This document shows, in pieces, positions 17,426 through 25,887 of a DNA stretch of 64,000 bases. How positions within the stretch are numbered: position 1 is the first letter of the stretch; every line of letters begins with the position of its first letter. Made by a program: the position numbers and the translations under genes. The stretch is from Echinicola vietnamensis DSM 17526 (GTDB taxonomy: Bacteria > Bacteroidota > Bacteroidia > Cytophagales > Cyclobacteriaceae): positions 2,110,001 to 2,174,000 of the forward strand of contig NC_019904.1 in NCBI RefSeq assembly GCF_000325705.1, given 5' to 3'. The notes under the pieces are model-generated. The model worked only from the letters and a program-made list of their open reading frames with translations. It did no database searches and was not told the DNA's origin.

Positions 17426-17470
17426 TAAAACAATAGTGGCATAAGGACAGGCTGTAGAGGAGGTCTCTAG

Positions 17471-18463
17471 TTATTCAGTGTTAGAATTTATCTTGGCAAA
17501 CGTTACTTTTTCGATTGGGTTGTTGATCGGTTCCAAAGATCTAAGATACTCATAGATTGAAGCTAAGTCTGTTGTATCCATACCAGCATACATGGTCCAA
17601 GGCATGATGGTTTGGAATTCTCCTTCACCGACTTTTGTTGGGGTATATAGCTCAGGGGAATATTGCTTAAATTGCCGTACAAAATCCTCCTTTGACTTAT
17701 TACCCAATCCTGTGGAGTGAAAGGTTAAATTGGAGGATCTTACTATATTTCCATTAGGAGAGGGGAATGCTCTTCCTCCTCCTAAATATGGGCCTACGAA
17801 TTTTCCTTTTTCGAATTTGGTGTGGCATTCACCACATGCTGCAGCGGTGACCAAATATTCACCATATGCTATTACATCTTCTTTATTGGGTCGTGTAGTG
17901 GGGGTAGCTTTACTTGGCATGGTCCTTATAATGAAATTAACTGGGAAATCGATCTCTCTTGGGGGAATGTTACTTTTTTGGGGGGCTAGGGTCCTAATGT
18001 ATGCGATGACTGCCTTAATGTCTTCGGGGTCAAGTTTTCCGTAACTTTGGTAGGGCATTACGGGAAATATGGGCTCACCATTCTTTTTAACTCCAGTAGT
18101 GATCAATCGGTAAAGTTCACCATCTGTCCAGTTTCCTATCCCCTCAGGAGTGATGTTGGGGGATACAAAGACTCCTGGAAGTCCCATGGACCTATCGAAT
18201 CGATCGCCACCTAAACCTTTAGTGCCCGGGTGAGGAGGTCCGGAGAATAGGGAGTAGTTACGGTCGGAGTGACAATCCATGCAGAGCATAACGTGATTCG
18301 CTAAATACTCTCCTCGGGCTATTTGTTCAGTGCTTCCCTCTATTTCCAATTCCTCAGGATCTCCTACATTGGGCAGAACAGTTTTCATATAGATACCTGC
18401 TATAATCAAAATCGCTATAAATATGGCTGTTCCATAAAGTATAATCTTAGCTAGTTTTTTCAT
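17471..18463 (-). CDS. Dihaem c-type cytochrome, membrane-anchored
   Basis: A 330-residue cytochrome c with two CXXCH haem sites: CMDCH at 61-65 and CGECH at ~209-213. An N-terminal uncleaved helix (KIILYGTAIFIAILIIAGIYM) anchors it, with both haem domains on the periplasmic side. Likely axial Met residues are in FPVMPYQSYGKL and TIMPWTMYAGM, one per domain. The layout resembles the dihaem cytochrome subunits of alcohol/aldehyde or sugar dehydrogenases, which pass electrons from a dehydrogenase to the respiratory chain, but no dehydrogenase is adjacent. It stands alone. A flanking AT-rich 290-base gap upstream holds nothing recognisable. Confidence 0.88.
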   Translation of the reverse strand: MKKLAKIILYGTAIFIAILIIAGIYMKTVLPNVGDPEELEIEGSTEQIARGEYLANHVMLCMDCHSDRNYSLFSGPPHPGTKGLGGDRFDRSMGLPGVFVSPNITPEGIGNWTDGELYRLITTGVKKNGEPIFPVMPYQSYGKLDPEDIKAVIAYIRTLAPQKSNIPPREIDFPVNFIIRTMPSKATPTTRPNKEDVIAYGEYLVTAAACGECHTKFEKGKFVGPYLGGGRAFPSPNGNIVRSSNLTFHSTGLGNKSKEDFVRQFKQYSPELYTPTKVGEGEFQTIMPWTMYAGMDTTDLASIYEYLRSLEPINNPIEKVTFAKINSNTE

Positions 18464-18756
18464 GGTGCTGGAGTGGTTAAAAACACTATAATTTAGTGTG
18501 TATTAGTGGGTTATCAAAAAAATAATATCTCCTATGGTTATGGGCGGGGATTTAAAAAAATGACACATGGTATATTTTATTCTTAGGATAAGACTAATTT
18601 TAGTATTTTTAGTCTCAATAAGTATAATTGATTCTAGTTTTTTGAATGTATAAATGGAATGAAAAACATTTTTATATCGATGAAATACTTTCGTTATAAT
18701 GTTTAATAGCTGTTTAGTCGGTCATGAAATTCTTTGGTGGTATCGATTGCCCCTTT

Positions 18757-19662
18757 TTATTTTCTAGGATGGAAATCGGTCAATACCTGCCGTAAATATT
18801 CCCGGTCCAGGTGTGTGTAGATTTCCGTGGTGGTGATGCTTTCGTGGCCCAGCATCTCTTGGACGGCCCTAAGGTCCGCTCCTCCCTCAATCAGGTGAGT
18901 GGCAAAGCTATGCCTAAACGTGTGGGGGCTAACCTTCTTTTTGATGCCGACTTCTTCGACCAGTTTTTTGATGAAAATAAACACCATCACTCGGGTCATC
19001 TTTTTGCCCCGCCTATTCAGAAAAACGTATTCCTCATGCCCCGGAGCGATCTTTTGATGGTTCCTGACTTCATCTAAATACAGTTTTAGGTAGCGCAAGG
19101 CATCTTTTCCTACGGGGACCAAGCGTTCTTTATTGCCTTTGCCAAGGATCCTCAGAAAACCAATGTCTGAATAGACCATGCCCAGTTTGAGTTCTACCAG
19201 CTCGGATACCCGCAGCCCGCTGCTGTACAGGACTTCTAGCATGGCCCTGTTCCGGTGGCCTTCTGGCGTCCCGAGTTTGATGCCTTCCAGAAGTTTGACG
19301 ATTTCTTCATAACTGAGGGTGTCGGGAAGTTTCCTCCCTAGTTTTGGTGCTTCCAGCAAGATCGCGGGATCTTCTTCCAGTTTGTCCTCATAGACCATAA
19401 ATTTAAAAAATGCCTTTACTCCTGAGATTACGCGAGCCTGTGTGTATTCTGAAATTCCCAAGCTGGCCAGTTCGCTCACAAAAGCTCTCAGATGATTTAA
19501 TTGGGTGGTCAAGGGAGTGATGCCAGGAAAAGCATCCTTCATGAATGCGGAAAGCTTTTCCATATCTCGACGATAGGCTGAGATGGAATTTTTACTGAGG
19601 GAGCGCTCGATCTTCAAATAGTATTCAAATTGCTTGATGTGATTTTCCCAAGAGTCGGCCAT
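18757..19662 (-). CDS. xerD: Tyrosine recombinase XerD
   Basis: A 301-residue site-specific recombinase (ATG at 19662, MADSWENHIKQ; the open frame reaches 19683 by a TTG). The N-terminal SAM-like DNA-clamp domain is followed by the catalytic domain with Arg in SSGLRVSEL (~147), HTFRHSFATHL (His/Arg, ~246) and the nucleophilic Tyr in ITTTEIYTHLDREYL (~280). This is the complete R-H-R-H-Y set. It lacks phage or transposon neighbours and is next to housekeeping genes, so it is the chromosomal Xer protein that resolves dimers at dif with FtsK (encoded at 11062-13539). It could be XerC by name, since Bacteroidetes paralogues are close. Confidence 0.9.
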   Translation of the reverse strand: MADSWENHIKQFEYYLKIERSLSKNSISAYRRDMEKLSAFMKDAFPGITPLTTQLNHLRAFVSELASLGISEYTQARVISGVKAFFKFMVYEDKLEEDPAILLEAPKLGRKLPDTLSYEEIVKLLEGIKLGTPEGHRNRAMLEVLYSSGLRVSELVELKLGMVYSDIGFLRILGKGNKERLVPVGKDALRYLKLYLDEVRNHQKIAPGHEEYVFLNRRGKKMTRVMVFIFIKKLVEEVGIKKKVSPHTFRHSFATHLIEGGADLRAVQEMLGHESITTTEIYTHLDREYLRQVLTDFHPRK

Positions 19663-19680
19663 AAGTGCATCTTTTCTGTC

Positions 19681-19688
19681 CAAAGATA
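19681..19688 (-). promoter_or_regulatory. Candidate -7 box for xerD
   Basis: TATCTTTG on the minus strand fits TAnnTTTG exactly and ends 18 bases upstream of the xerD ATG. No clear TTTG lies about 19 bases further upstream, so only the -7 box is supported. Confidence 0.4.
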
Positions 19689-19732
19689 AAATTAAAGCCC
19701 CACTTTTTTATCCATTTCCTGCTTCCAATGCT

Positions 19733-19740
19733 TAACTTTG
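19733..19740 (+). promoter_or_regulatory. Candidate -7 box for aroQ
   Basis: TAACTTTG fits TAnnTTTG and lies 40 bases upstream of the aroQ start. The -33 box is not clear. Confidence 0.4.
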
Positions 19741-19780
19741 ATCAAAATTTGGGATAGCATACTTCAAACCATTTAAAATT

Positions 19781-20200
19781 TTGAAAATACTGATCATTAA
19801 CGGCCCTAACCTGAACCTTTTGGGCAAAAGAGAACCGGAAATCTATGGCAGCAAATCCTTTGAAGACTTCTTTGGAGAGCTGGAGACAACTTTTTCCAAT
19901 ATCTCCCTGAGCTATTATCAAAGCAATGTAGAAGGAGAATTGGTCAATAAAATTCACGAAGTGGGATTTACCTACGATGCCATTTTGCTGAATGCAGGAG
20001 CTTATACGCATACTTCAGTGGCGATTTCTGATGCCATCGCAGGCGTCACGACTCCTGTTATGGAAATCCACATATCAAACATCTACAAAAGGGAAACCTT
20101 CAGGCACAAAAGCATTATTTCTAAAGAGTGCATCGGTATGATCGCTGGGCTTGGTCTCAAGGGCTATGCACTGGGCATTCAGTATTTTCTTGAAAACTAA
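19781..20200 (+). CDS. aroQ: 3-Dehydroquinate dehydratase, type II
   Basis: A 139-residue enzyme that converts 3-dehydroquinate to 3-dehydroshikimate in the shikimate pathway. The sequence begins with the invariant INGPNLNLLGKREPEIYG, which contains the active-site Arg/Tyr loop, then LLNAGAYTHTSVAISDAI and the His-containing MEIHISNIYKRE. The frame has no suitable ATG: the protein must start at TTG 19781 (MKILIINGPN), or less likely ATT just upstream. Any later ATG would delete the active-site loop. Length is normal. It is followed 12 bases later by the aminotransferase gene, so the two are likely co-transcribed. Confidence 0.95.
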   Translation: MKILIINGPNLNLLGKREPEIYGSKSFEDFFGELETTFSNISLSYYQSNVEGELVNKIHEVGFTYDAILLNAGAYTHTSVAISDAIAGVTTPVMEIHISNIYKRETFRHKSIISKECIGMIAGLGLKGYALGIQYFLEN

Positions 20201-20212
20201 CACCTATCAAAA

Positions 20213-21268
20213 ATGATTACATTCGCTCCAGGGCCATCTAAGGTCTATGACCAGCTGGCACAATACCTTCAGGATGCTTTTGACCAAGGCATCATGAGCG
20301 CCAATCACAGAAGCGCGACCTTTATGAATCTCTATCAGGAAACGGAAACGCTGATCAAGGAAAAGCTTCATGTTCCTGAGGATTACAAATTGCTGTTTAC
20401 CTCCAGTGCCACCGAAAACTGGGAGATCATCGCCCAGTCCATCGTGGAAAGTGCAAGTTTTCATATTTATTCAGGGTCTTTTGGGAAGAAATGGCTGAAT
20501 TTTGCGCAGCACTTAAATGCCGATACCCAGTCTCTTAAGCTGGATACGGAAACGGAATTGGACGTGGCAGGATTGGAGATCGATGAAAAATTTGACCTTA
20601 TTGCCATTACCCAGAACGAGACTTCCAATGCCACAGAGGTGAGCAATGAACTGATTCGCCAAGTGGGGAAAAAATTTCCCAACAAAATGATTGCAGTGGA
20701 TACGACTTCTTCCATGGCCGGTATTGAGCTGGACTTTGCTGCTGCGGATATTTGGTATGCTTCTGTACAAAAGTGCTTTGGACTCCCTGCAGGGCTTGGG
20801 CTGCTCCTGCTATCTCCTAAGGCCATTGAAAAATGCCAACGGAAAGGAGAGCAAGGCCGGTACAATAGCTTGGGCTTTATGCTTGAAAATGCCGCCAATT
20901 ACCAAACCCACTATACCCCCAATGTGCTAGGCATTTACTTGCTAAAGCGTAGCCTGGAGGACCGACCTGAGATACAGGAAACCGATAAAATGCTGCGTGA
21001 TCGTATGCGGCAACTGGAAAATACGATTGCCCAGTCGGATAAGCTGATGATGCTGGTGCAAAACCCCAATACCCGAAGCAAGACGGTCATGGGGATTTCC
21101 GGTACGGAAGAATTTATCAAGCAAGTCAAGAAGACGGCAGAGGAAAAAGGAATGCAAATGGGCAGCGGGTACGGCCCTTTAAAGCCGACCAGCTTCCGTA
21201 TCGCTAACTTTCCCGCCATTACAGATGGGGAGTTTGAAAAATTATTGACCTTCTTAAAAGAGTATTAA
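20213..21268 (+). CDS. Class V aminotransferase, phosphoserine aminotransferase-like
   Basis: A 351-residue PLP enzyme of the SerC/alanine-glyoxylate aminotransferase group. FAPGPSKV opens the protein, SANHRSATF carries the substrate-binding His/Arg, LLFTSSATENWE is the PLP-phosphate region, VDTTSSMAGIELD includes the PLP-ring Asp, and the Schiff-base Lys is in ASVQKCFGLPAGLG near 187. The C-terminal block GYGPLKPTSFRIANFPAI matches the substrate-carboxylate Arg region of SerC. True SerC has QKNIGPAG at the Lys, so the substrate may differ. It probably transaminates 3-phosphohydroxypyruvate or glyoxylate; cytoplasmic. Downstream of aroQ. Confidence 0.82.
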   Translation: MITFAPGPSKVYDQLAQYLQDAFDQGIMSANHRSATFMNLYQETETLIKEKLHVPEDYKLLFTSSATENWEIIAQSIVESASFHIYSGSFGKKWLNFAQHLNADTQSLKLDTETELDVAGLEIDEKFDLIAITQNETSNATEVSNELIRQVGKKFPNKMIAVDTTSSMAGIELDFAAADIWYASVQKCFGLPAGLGLLLLSPKAIEKCQRKGEQGRYNSLGFMLENAANYQTHYTPNVLGIYLLKRSLEDRPEIQETDKMLRDRMRQLENTIAQSDKLMMLVQNPNTRSKTVMGISGTEEFIKQVKKTAEEKGMQMGSGYGPLKPTSFRIANFPAITDGEFEKLLTFLKEY

Positions 21269-21325
21269 TCCATAAATTGAAATTATTCAAAATTTAAATT
21301 CTAATTTCGCGCAAAAATTTAGATA

Positions 21326-21904
21326 ATGTTTGATTTCAAAGAAGTTATTTCGGTTTCATTGATCTTGTTTTCGGTCATTGATATCTTGGGGTCTATCCCC
21401 ATTATCATCAATCTGCGCCGTAAATCAGGCCATATCCAGTCGGAGAAAGCGACCATCGTGGCGGGGATATTGATGGTTTTATTTCTTTTATTGGGAAAAA
21501 ACATCCTAAACCTGTTTGGGATAGGAGTGGATGATTTTGCCATTGCGGGTGCCTTGATCATTTTTGCACTGGGGGCAGAGATGATCTTGGGCGTTGAGAT
21601 TTTCAAGCCCGATCCTGAGGCCGACGCATCGAGCACGTCGATTGTTCCGATTGCTTTTCCGCTCATCGCAGGCGCAGGGACGATGACGACGATCCTGACC
21701 CTCAAGGCTGAATTTCACCAAATCAACATAGCCATAGGGATTCTGATCAATTTGGTCGTCGTGTACATGGTGCTGAAGAGTACCACATGGCTGGAGAGAA
21801 AACTAGGAAAAACAGGCTTGGATGTGCTCAGAAGGATTTTCGGAATCATCTTGCTGTCGATTGCGATCAAAATCTTTAAGACGAATCTATTTGATAACTT
21901 CTAG
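21326..21904 (+). CDS. MarC family integral membrane protein
   Basis: A 192-residue inner-membrane protein with about six hydrophobic helices. The family features are visible: LFSVIDILGSIPIIINL near the N terminus, GVDDFAIAGALIIFALGAEMILG in the middle, IVPIAFPLIAGAGTMTTIL and the C-terminal GLDVLRRIFGIILLSIAIKIF. MarC was once linked to multiple antibiotic resistance, but that role was not supported, and the family function is unknown. It is followed by an intrinsic terminator and by rnhA. Confidence 0.88.
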   Translation: MFDFKEVISVSLILFSVIDILGSIPIIINLRRKSGHIQSEKATIVAGILMVLFLLLGKNILNLFGIGVDDFAIAGALIIFALGAEMILGVEIFKPDPEADASSTSIVPIAFPLIAGAGTMTTILTLKAEFHQINIAIGILINLVVVYMVLKSTTWLERKLGKTGLDVLRRIFGIILLSIAIKIFKTNLFDNF

Positions 21905-21938
21905 GTGTTTATATAAAATACCCAGAATGTCAATTAAC

Positions 21939-21969
21939 ATGTCAGCTAGAAATGGCTGACATTTTTTTT
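21939..21969 (+). terminator. Intrinsic terminator after the MarC gene
   Basis: ATGTCAGC (21939-21946) pairs perfectly with GCTGACAT (21955-21962), followed by a run of T to 21969. The T-run merges into the -7 box of the rnhA promoter (TACTTTTG, 21969-21976). Confidence 0.88.
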
Positions 21970-21976
21970 ACTTTTG
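21969..21976 (+). promoter_or_regulatory. Candidate -7 box for rnhA
   Basis: TACTTTTG fits TAnnTTTG exactly and ends three bases before the rnhA ATG at 21980, which predicts a nearly leaderless mRNA. No good -33 box is visible because the terminator occupies that place. Confidence 0.35.
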
Positions 21977-21979
21977 GGC

Positions 21980-22432
21980 ATGATTTTGATTTATACAGAT
22001 GGCGCGGCCAAAGGAAACCCCGGGAATGGAGGGTACGGAACAATCTTGAAATTCAGGCAACATGAAAAAGAACTGTCGGAAGGATTTCGTCTGACGACCA
22101 ACAATCGAATGGAGTTATTGGCGGTCATCAAGGGACTGGAGGCCATCAAGGTAGATGGAATCCCCGTAAAAGTTTACTCGGACAGTAAATACGTGGTGGA
22201 TGCGATCACCAAGGGGTGGATTTGGAGCTGGCAGAAAAAGGGGTTCAAGGATAAAAAGAACGTGGACCTGTGGAAGCGCTATATTCCCCTGCACAATAAA
22301 TACAAACCGCAATTTCAATGGGTGAAGGGGCATGCCGGCCATCCAGAAAACGAACGCTGTGACCAACTGGCTGTCGCTGCAGCTGAATCGTCCAAGCTTT
22401 TGGTAGACGAGGCGTACGAGAGAGAAAATTAG
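21980..22432 (+). CDS. rnhA: Ribonuclease HI
   Basis: A 150-residue enzyme that cuts RNA in RNA-DNA hybrids (R-loops, primers). The four acidic catalytic positions are visible: Asp in IYTDGAAKGNPGNGGYG, Glu in NNRMELLAV, Asp in VYSDSKYVVDAI, and Asp in GHPENERCDQLA (preceded by the conserved His of KGHAGH). The start is the ATG at 21980 (MILIYTDG), although the frame opens at TTG 21974. A very short leader follows from the promoter position. Next gene 47 bases on. Confidence 0.96.
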   Translation: MILIYTDGAAKGNPGNGGYGTILKFRQHEKELSEGFRLTTNNRMELLAVIKGLEAIKVDGIPVKVYSDSKYVVDAITKGWIWSWQKKGFKDKKNVDLWKRYIPLHNKYKPQFQWVKGHAGHPENERCDQLAVAAAESSKLLVDEAYEREN

Positions 22433-22479
22433 GTTTTGTACTTTGGCGTCTGTCCATGTCAAAAGAGAAATAGTCAATC

Positions 22480-23199
22480 ATGGCCAATACTTATTTTCAG
22501 TTTAAGCAGTTTACCATTCACCAGGATCATTGTGCCATGAAGGTGAGCACTGATGCTGTTGTTCTTGGGGCTTTAGCCAAGCATGCATCACCAAATAGCA
22601 TTTTGGATATTGGGAGTGGTACTGGTGTGATTACCCTGATGCTTGCTCAGCGGTTTCCTGAAGCTACCGTACAGGGGATTGAACTGGACGAAGCGGCCGC
22701 CAGCCAGTCAAGGAGAAATGTCCAAAAAAGCCCTTGGCCAGGACGTGTGGAGATAAAGTGTATGCGTTTTCAGGCGTTTGAAAAAGAGTCCACTGAAAAT
22801 TATCCGCTTATCGTCAGCAATCCTCCTTACTTTCCCAAGCATCATAAGTCTGCAGATTTACAGCGAAACCTGGCACTGCATAACGACGAGCTGTCATTTG
22901 GTGATTTGATAAAGGGAGTTGTGAAGCGTCTTGATAAAAATGGAGGGTTTTTTTGGGTGATACTGCCGCCCCAGCAAATGAAGGAGCTGGATAAAATCGC
23001 GCGCTTCTTTGGGTTACATGCGCAGGAGTGGTATGAGTTGAAGGACAGGCCGTCTACCAAAACGTTGCGGCACATCAAGTCATTCAGTTTTAATGCGAAG
23101 CCATCGCCTGAAATGAATACCATCTGTATTAAAAATGAGGATTTTACTTATACGGCAAGTTACCAAAACTTGCTTAAGGATTTTTTATTGACCTTTTAG
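22480..23199 (+). CDS. tRNA1(Val) (adenine(37)-N6)-methyltransferase-like
   Basis: A 239-residue SAM-dependent methyltransferase of the TrmN6/YfiC group. FQFKQFTIHQDHCAMKVSTDAVVLGALA is the N-terminal signature, ILDIGSGTGVITLMLAQRF binds SAM, and SNPPYF at ~112 is the adenine-N6 catalytic motif. The family modifies A37 of tRNA1(Val) in E. coli. Its last 15 bases overlap, tail to tail, the convergent gene at 23185, so both stop codons lie within each other's coding sequence. Confidence 0.9.
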   Translation: MANTYFQFKQFTIHQDHCAMKVSTDAVVLGALAKHASPNSILDIGSGTGVITLMLAQRFPEATVQGIELDEAAASQSRRNVQKSPWPGRVEIKCMRFQAFEKESTENYPLIVSNPPYFPKHHKSADLQRNLALHNDELSFGDLIKGVVKRLDKNGGFFWVILPPQQMKELDKIARFFGLHAQEWYELKDRPSTKTLRHIKSFSFNAKPSPEMNTICIKNEDFTYTASYQNLLKDFLLTF

Positions 23200-24531
23200 G
23201 ATGACTGCTTCCTCATCGAAGGTAATGCCATTATTGGCCAATAGTTTCAGGACAGGTAAATAAATTTCTTCTTTTATGGGAAGGTGGAGCCCCCGAAGTG
23301 GAATTTCCCCTTCCAAGAAGAGGTCAACGGCAGCAGCCAAAGGGAGTCCAACGGTTTTGGCCATCGCAGTATATTCATGATTTTCGCCTTTAATGATCAT
23401 GCTGGAGGTGATGCTTTTTTTGGTACCAGAAGGGCTTACCGTTTCAAGTTGATGCTGCATGACCACCATGTCCTTGTCGGAGGGAGAAAGGTTCCATTTG
23501 TCCTCCAGGATCGCCTGTAATATCACTGCTGGGCTCCCCTTAAATAATGAAAGGGGCGTATGGTCAAACAATCCTAGCCAAGCCAATTTCTCTATGATCT
23601 CCTTATCCACCCAAGGTAATAGCCGCTGGATTTTCTCTTCCAAACGGTGCACGGGATCATAGGGGAGAAAGGCATTGGTGAACATCCGCATGGTGAAATC
23701 GTGTGGCAAATCCATCTCAAACGAATCGTCCGTCAATCCCAGCTGGACCAGGACATCCCAGCTTTTACAAAAACCGGCCCTTCGTAGGGTGCCCCGTATG
23801 ATCGTAGGAATACCCTCCAGCCCATACACACCCCGGTAATTCAGGGAGTCCCTATTGGCATAGCCATCGAAATCACCTTCTTCCTTAAAGGAGATCAGGT
23901 CTGTCCTTCTGAAAAGCATGTGATACGGAATGAACTTGTAACGTCCGTTCCTGATAAACCGCGAGGTACTTTGCCCTGCCAGGACAACATTTCTCGGGTT
24001 CCACGTAAATTTATACTTCCATGGATTATCCGCTTCACTTTCGGAGGAGAGCAATCCACCGCAATAGGATTTGAAAAGGACGATTTGGTTTCCTTCGGCT
24101 TTTTCGGCGTCGATCAGCTTCATGGCGGACATGTGATCGATTCCCGGATCCAGGCCACACTCATTCAGAAAAAACAGGTTATGGGCAGTTATTTCCTTGG
24201 CAAGCTCCTTCATTTCAGCGGACTCGTAAGATGCGGAGAAAAAATGCTTTCTTTCGGTTACGGCTGCTTTTGCCACTAATGGGTGTAAAAAGGCCGGAAC
24301 CATGGAGACCACTATGTCCACTTGCTTGATAAGTGTGTGCAGTTTCCTTTTGTCATGGATGTCTATACTTGCCGCCTCCCCTGAAGGGTGTCCGGCAAGT
24401 TTCTTCTCTGCCACCTTTGCATCCACATCAGCAAGTATCACTTTACGATTCTTGGCCGGTGCGTCCTTCAGCAAGAAATCTACCAGTACTTTGGAGGATT
24501 TGCCGGCTCCGATGATCAGAATTGTCTTCAT
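23185..24531 (-). CDS. Saccharopine dehydrogenase-like (Lys9 family) oxidoreductase
   Basis: A 448-residue NAD(P)-dependent enzyme of the saccharopine dehydrogenase/reductase family. The Rossmann motif IIGAGKSSKVLVDFL is at the start, ADVDAKVAEKKLAG follows, and the domain core includes NECGLDPGIDHMSAMKLID and FKSYCGGLLSSESEADNPWKYKFTWNPRNVV. The last two blocks are typical of the yeast Lys9-like branch, which forms saccharopine from glutamate and aminoadipate semialdehyde. In Bacteroidetes this gene is usually tied to lysine degradation, but no lysine-ketoglutarate reductase is nearby. Cytoplasmic. Convergent with the methyltransferase with a 15-base overlap. Confidence 0.86.
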   Translation of the reverse strand: MKTILIIGAGKSSKVLVDFLLKDAPAKNRKVILADVDAKVAEKKLAGHPSGEAASIDIHDKRKLHTLIKQVDIVVSMVPAFLHPLVAKAAVTERKHFFSASYESAEMKELAKEITAHNLFFLNECGLDPGIDHMSAMKLIDAEKAEGNQIVLFKSYCGGLLSSESEADNPWKYKFTWNPRNVVLAGQSTSRFIRNGRYKFIPYHMLFRRTDLISFKEEGDFDGYANRDSLNYRGVYGLEGIPTIIRGTLRRAGFCKSWDVLVQLGLTDDSFEMDLPHDFTMRMFTNAFLPYDPVHRLEEKIQRLLPWVDKEIIEKLAWLGLFDHTPLSLFKGSPAVILQAILEDKWNLSPSDKDMVVMQHQLETVSPSGTKKSITSSMIIKGENHEYTAMAKTVGLPLAAAVDLFLEGEIPLRGLHLPIKEEIYLPVLKLLANNGITFDEEAVILKGQ

Positions 24532-24743
24532 TTTGAGTTTATTGGGTTAAGTATATGAAGATGAACATTTAATCTTTGACCTTAAAATATTTTAATGGAA
24601 ATTAGTTGGGCGCAAAAAAAGCTCCCGCTTAAACCAAGCCGAAGGGGAGGATCGTTAGAATAACTGCTGAAAATGCCTTTGCGAAAGTGGAGACATTAAG
24701 GTATAAAAAATAGAACAGAGCGCGCCAACTAAATTCACATGAT

Positions 24744-25226
24744 ATGAGTGAAAAGATTGAACAAAAGGTAATATTACATTTACTTGATATAAATGAGCTT
24801 AGTGAATCAGAGATTGCGCTGCTGGAGAAAGCAAAAAAAGCAATGAAAAATGCTTATGCTCCGTATTCTCATTTCGGGGTAGGCGCTGCGTTGTTGATGG
24901 AGGATGGACAGATTTTGGCTGCCAATAACCAGGAAAATGCCTCTTTTCCCGTTGGGGTATGTGCCGAGCGGGTGCTGCTGGGATTTGCCCATGCCAATTT
25001 TCCTGAGCTCAGGCCGCTGAAGATCATGATTGTAGCGCAGCGGTTCCATGAAGCAGGCTTTGCTACCGTTTCCCCGTGTGGCCTGTGCCGCCAGACGATC
25101 AATGAGTACGAGGTTAAATTTGGCCGGCCCATTGAGATTTTAATGCTCACCCCTGAGGGTAAGGTCCTCAAGGCAGCAAATGTCAGCCAGCTCCTACCGT
25201 TTAAATTTGATGACTTAAATAGTTAA
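24744..25226 (+). CDS. cdd: Cytidine deaminase
   Basis: A 160-residue zinc enzyme that deaminates cytidine and deoxycytidine to uridine for salvage. APYSHFGVGAALLM is the substrate loop, NASFPVGVCAERVLL includes the catalytic Glu and first zinc Cys, and VSPCGLCRQTINEY supplies the other two Cys (tetramer type, three Cys ligands). Length is slightly longer than usual because of an N-terminal ~20-residue extension. The esterase gene follows 6 bases later. Confidence 0.95.
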   Translation: MSEKIEQKVILHLLDINELSESEIALLEKAKKAMKNAYAPYSHFGVGAALLMEDGQILAANNQENASFPVGVCAERVLLGFAHANFPELRPLKIMIVAQRFHEAGFATVSPCGLCRQTINEYEVKFGRPIEILMLTPEGKVLKAANVSQLLPFKFDDLNS

Positions 25227-25232
25227 ATCCCC

Positions 25233-25883
25233 ATGTATCAACATGTGTCGTATGAAGCTACAGGTGCATATGCCACCTCCCAATTGCCCCTAGGAGATGA
25301 AACTGATTTATGGATAATTCTTCATGGATATGGCCAGCTAGCACCTTATTTTCTCAGGAAATTTAAAAGCCAGTTTACCGATCACCGGCTCTTTGTAGCC
25401 CCAGAAGCACAAAACCACGGTTATCTTAAGGGATTTTCGGGGCGTGTAGGTGCCAACTGGATGACCAAACACGAAAGGGAAATCGACATCCTTAATAACC
25501 ACCGGTTTTTAAATCAGGTGTTGGCCAAAAACCTGGGCCAGTTTTCCGGCTCTCCGTCGATTCATATTTTGGGGTTCTCCCAAGGCTGTGCGACGGCGAC
25601 CCGTTGGGCTGCTGCACTTTCCAGTCCCATCAAAAGCCTGACCCTCTGGGGAGGGGGCTTTGCACATGACATGGATTTCGGAGAGGCTTCAAACAAGTTT
25701 TCAGACACGGACGTTCGGTTTGTGGAGGGGGATAGTGATGCGTTCGTAACTGCGGAGAAAAAGCTTGAGCAAGAAGAATTCCTTGCAAAAATGAACATGA
25801 AAAAAGAAACGATCCTTTACAAGGGAGGACATGATATTTATGAAACTCCATTGAAAAAGATCGTTTCACTAGCCGAAGCTTAA
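25233..25883 (+). CDS. Alpha/beta hydrolase (esterase, YpfH-like)
   Basis: A 216-residue soluble serine hydrolase of the phospholipase/carboxylesterase group. The nucleophile elbow GFSQGCATATRWA is at ~113, WIILHGYGQLAPYFLRKF forms the oxyanion region, and the catalytic His is in YKGGHDIYET near the C terminus. The Asp is probably in VEGDSDAFV. No signal peptide, so cytoplasmic. The substrate is unknown; short acyl esters are likely. It lies 6 bases downstream of cdd and ends 4 bases before the stop of the convergent ThuA gene. Confidence 0.82.
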   Translation: MYQHVSYEATGAYATSQLPLGDETDLWIILHGYGQLAPYFLRKFKSQFTDHRLFVAPEAQNHGYLKGFSGRVGANWMTKHEREIDILNNHRFLNQVLAKNLGQFSGSPSIHILGFSQGCATATRWAAALSSPIKSLTLWGGGFAHDMDFGEASNKFSDTDVRFVEGDSDAFVTAEKKLEQEEFLAKMNMKKETILYKGGHDIYETPLKKIVSLAEA

Positions 25884-25887
25884 GGGA

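Noticed and set aside
18757..19662. Integrase of a mobile element
   Set aside because: Neighbours are all housekeeping genes, length and motifs fit chromosomal Xer recombinases, and no element borders are seen.
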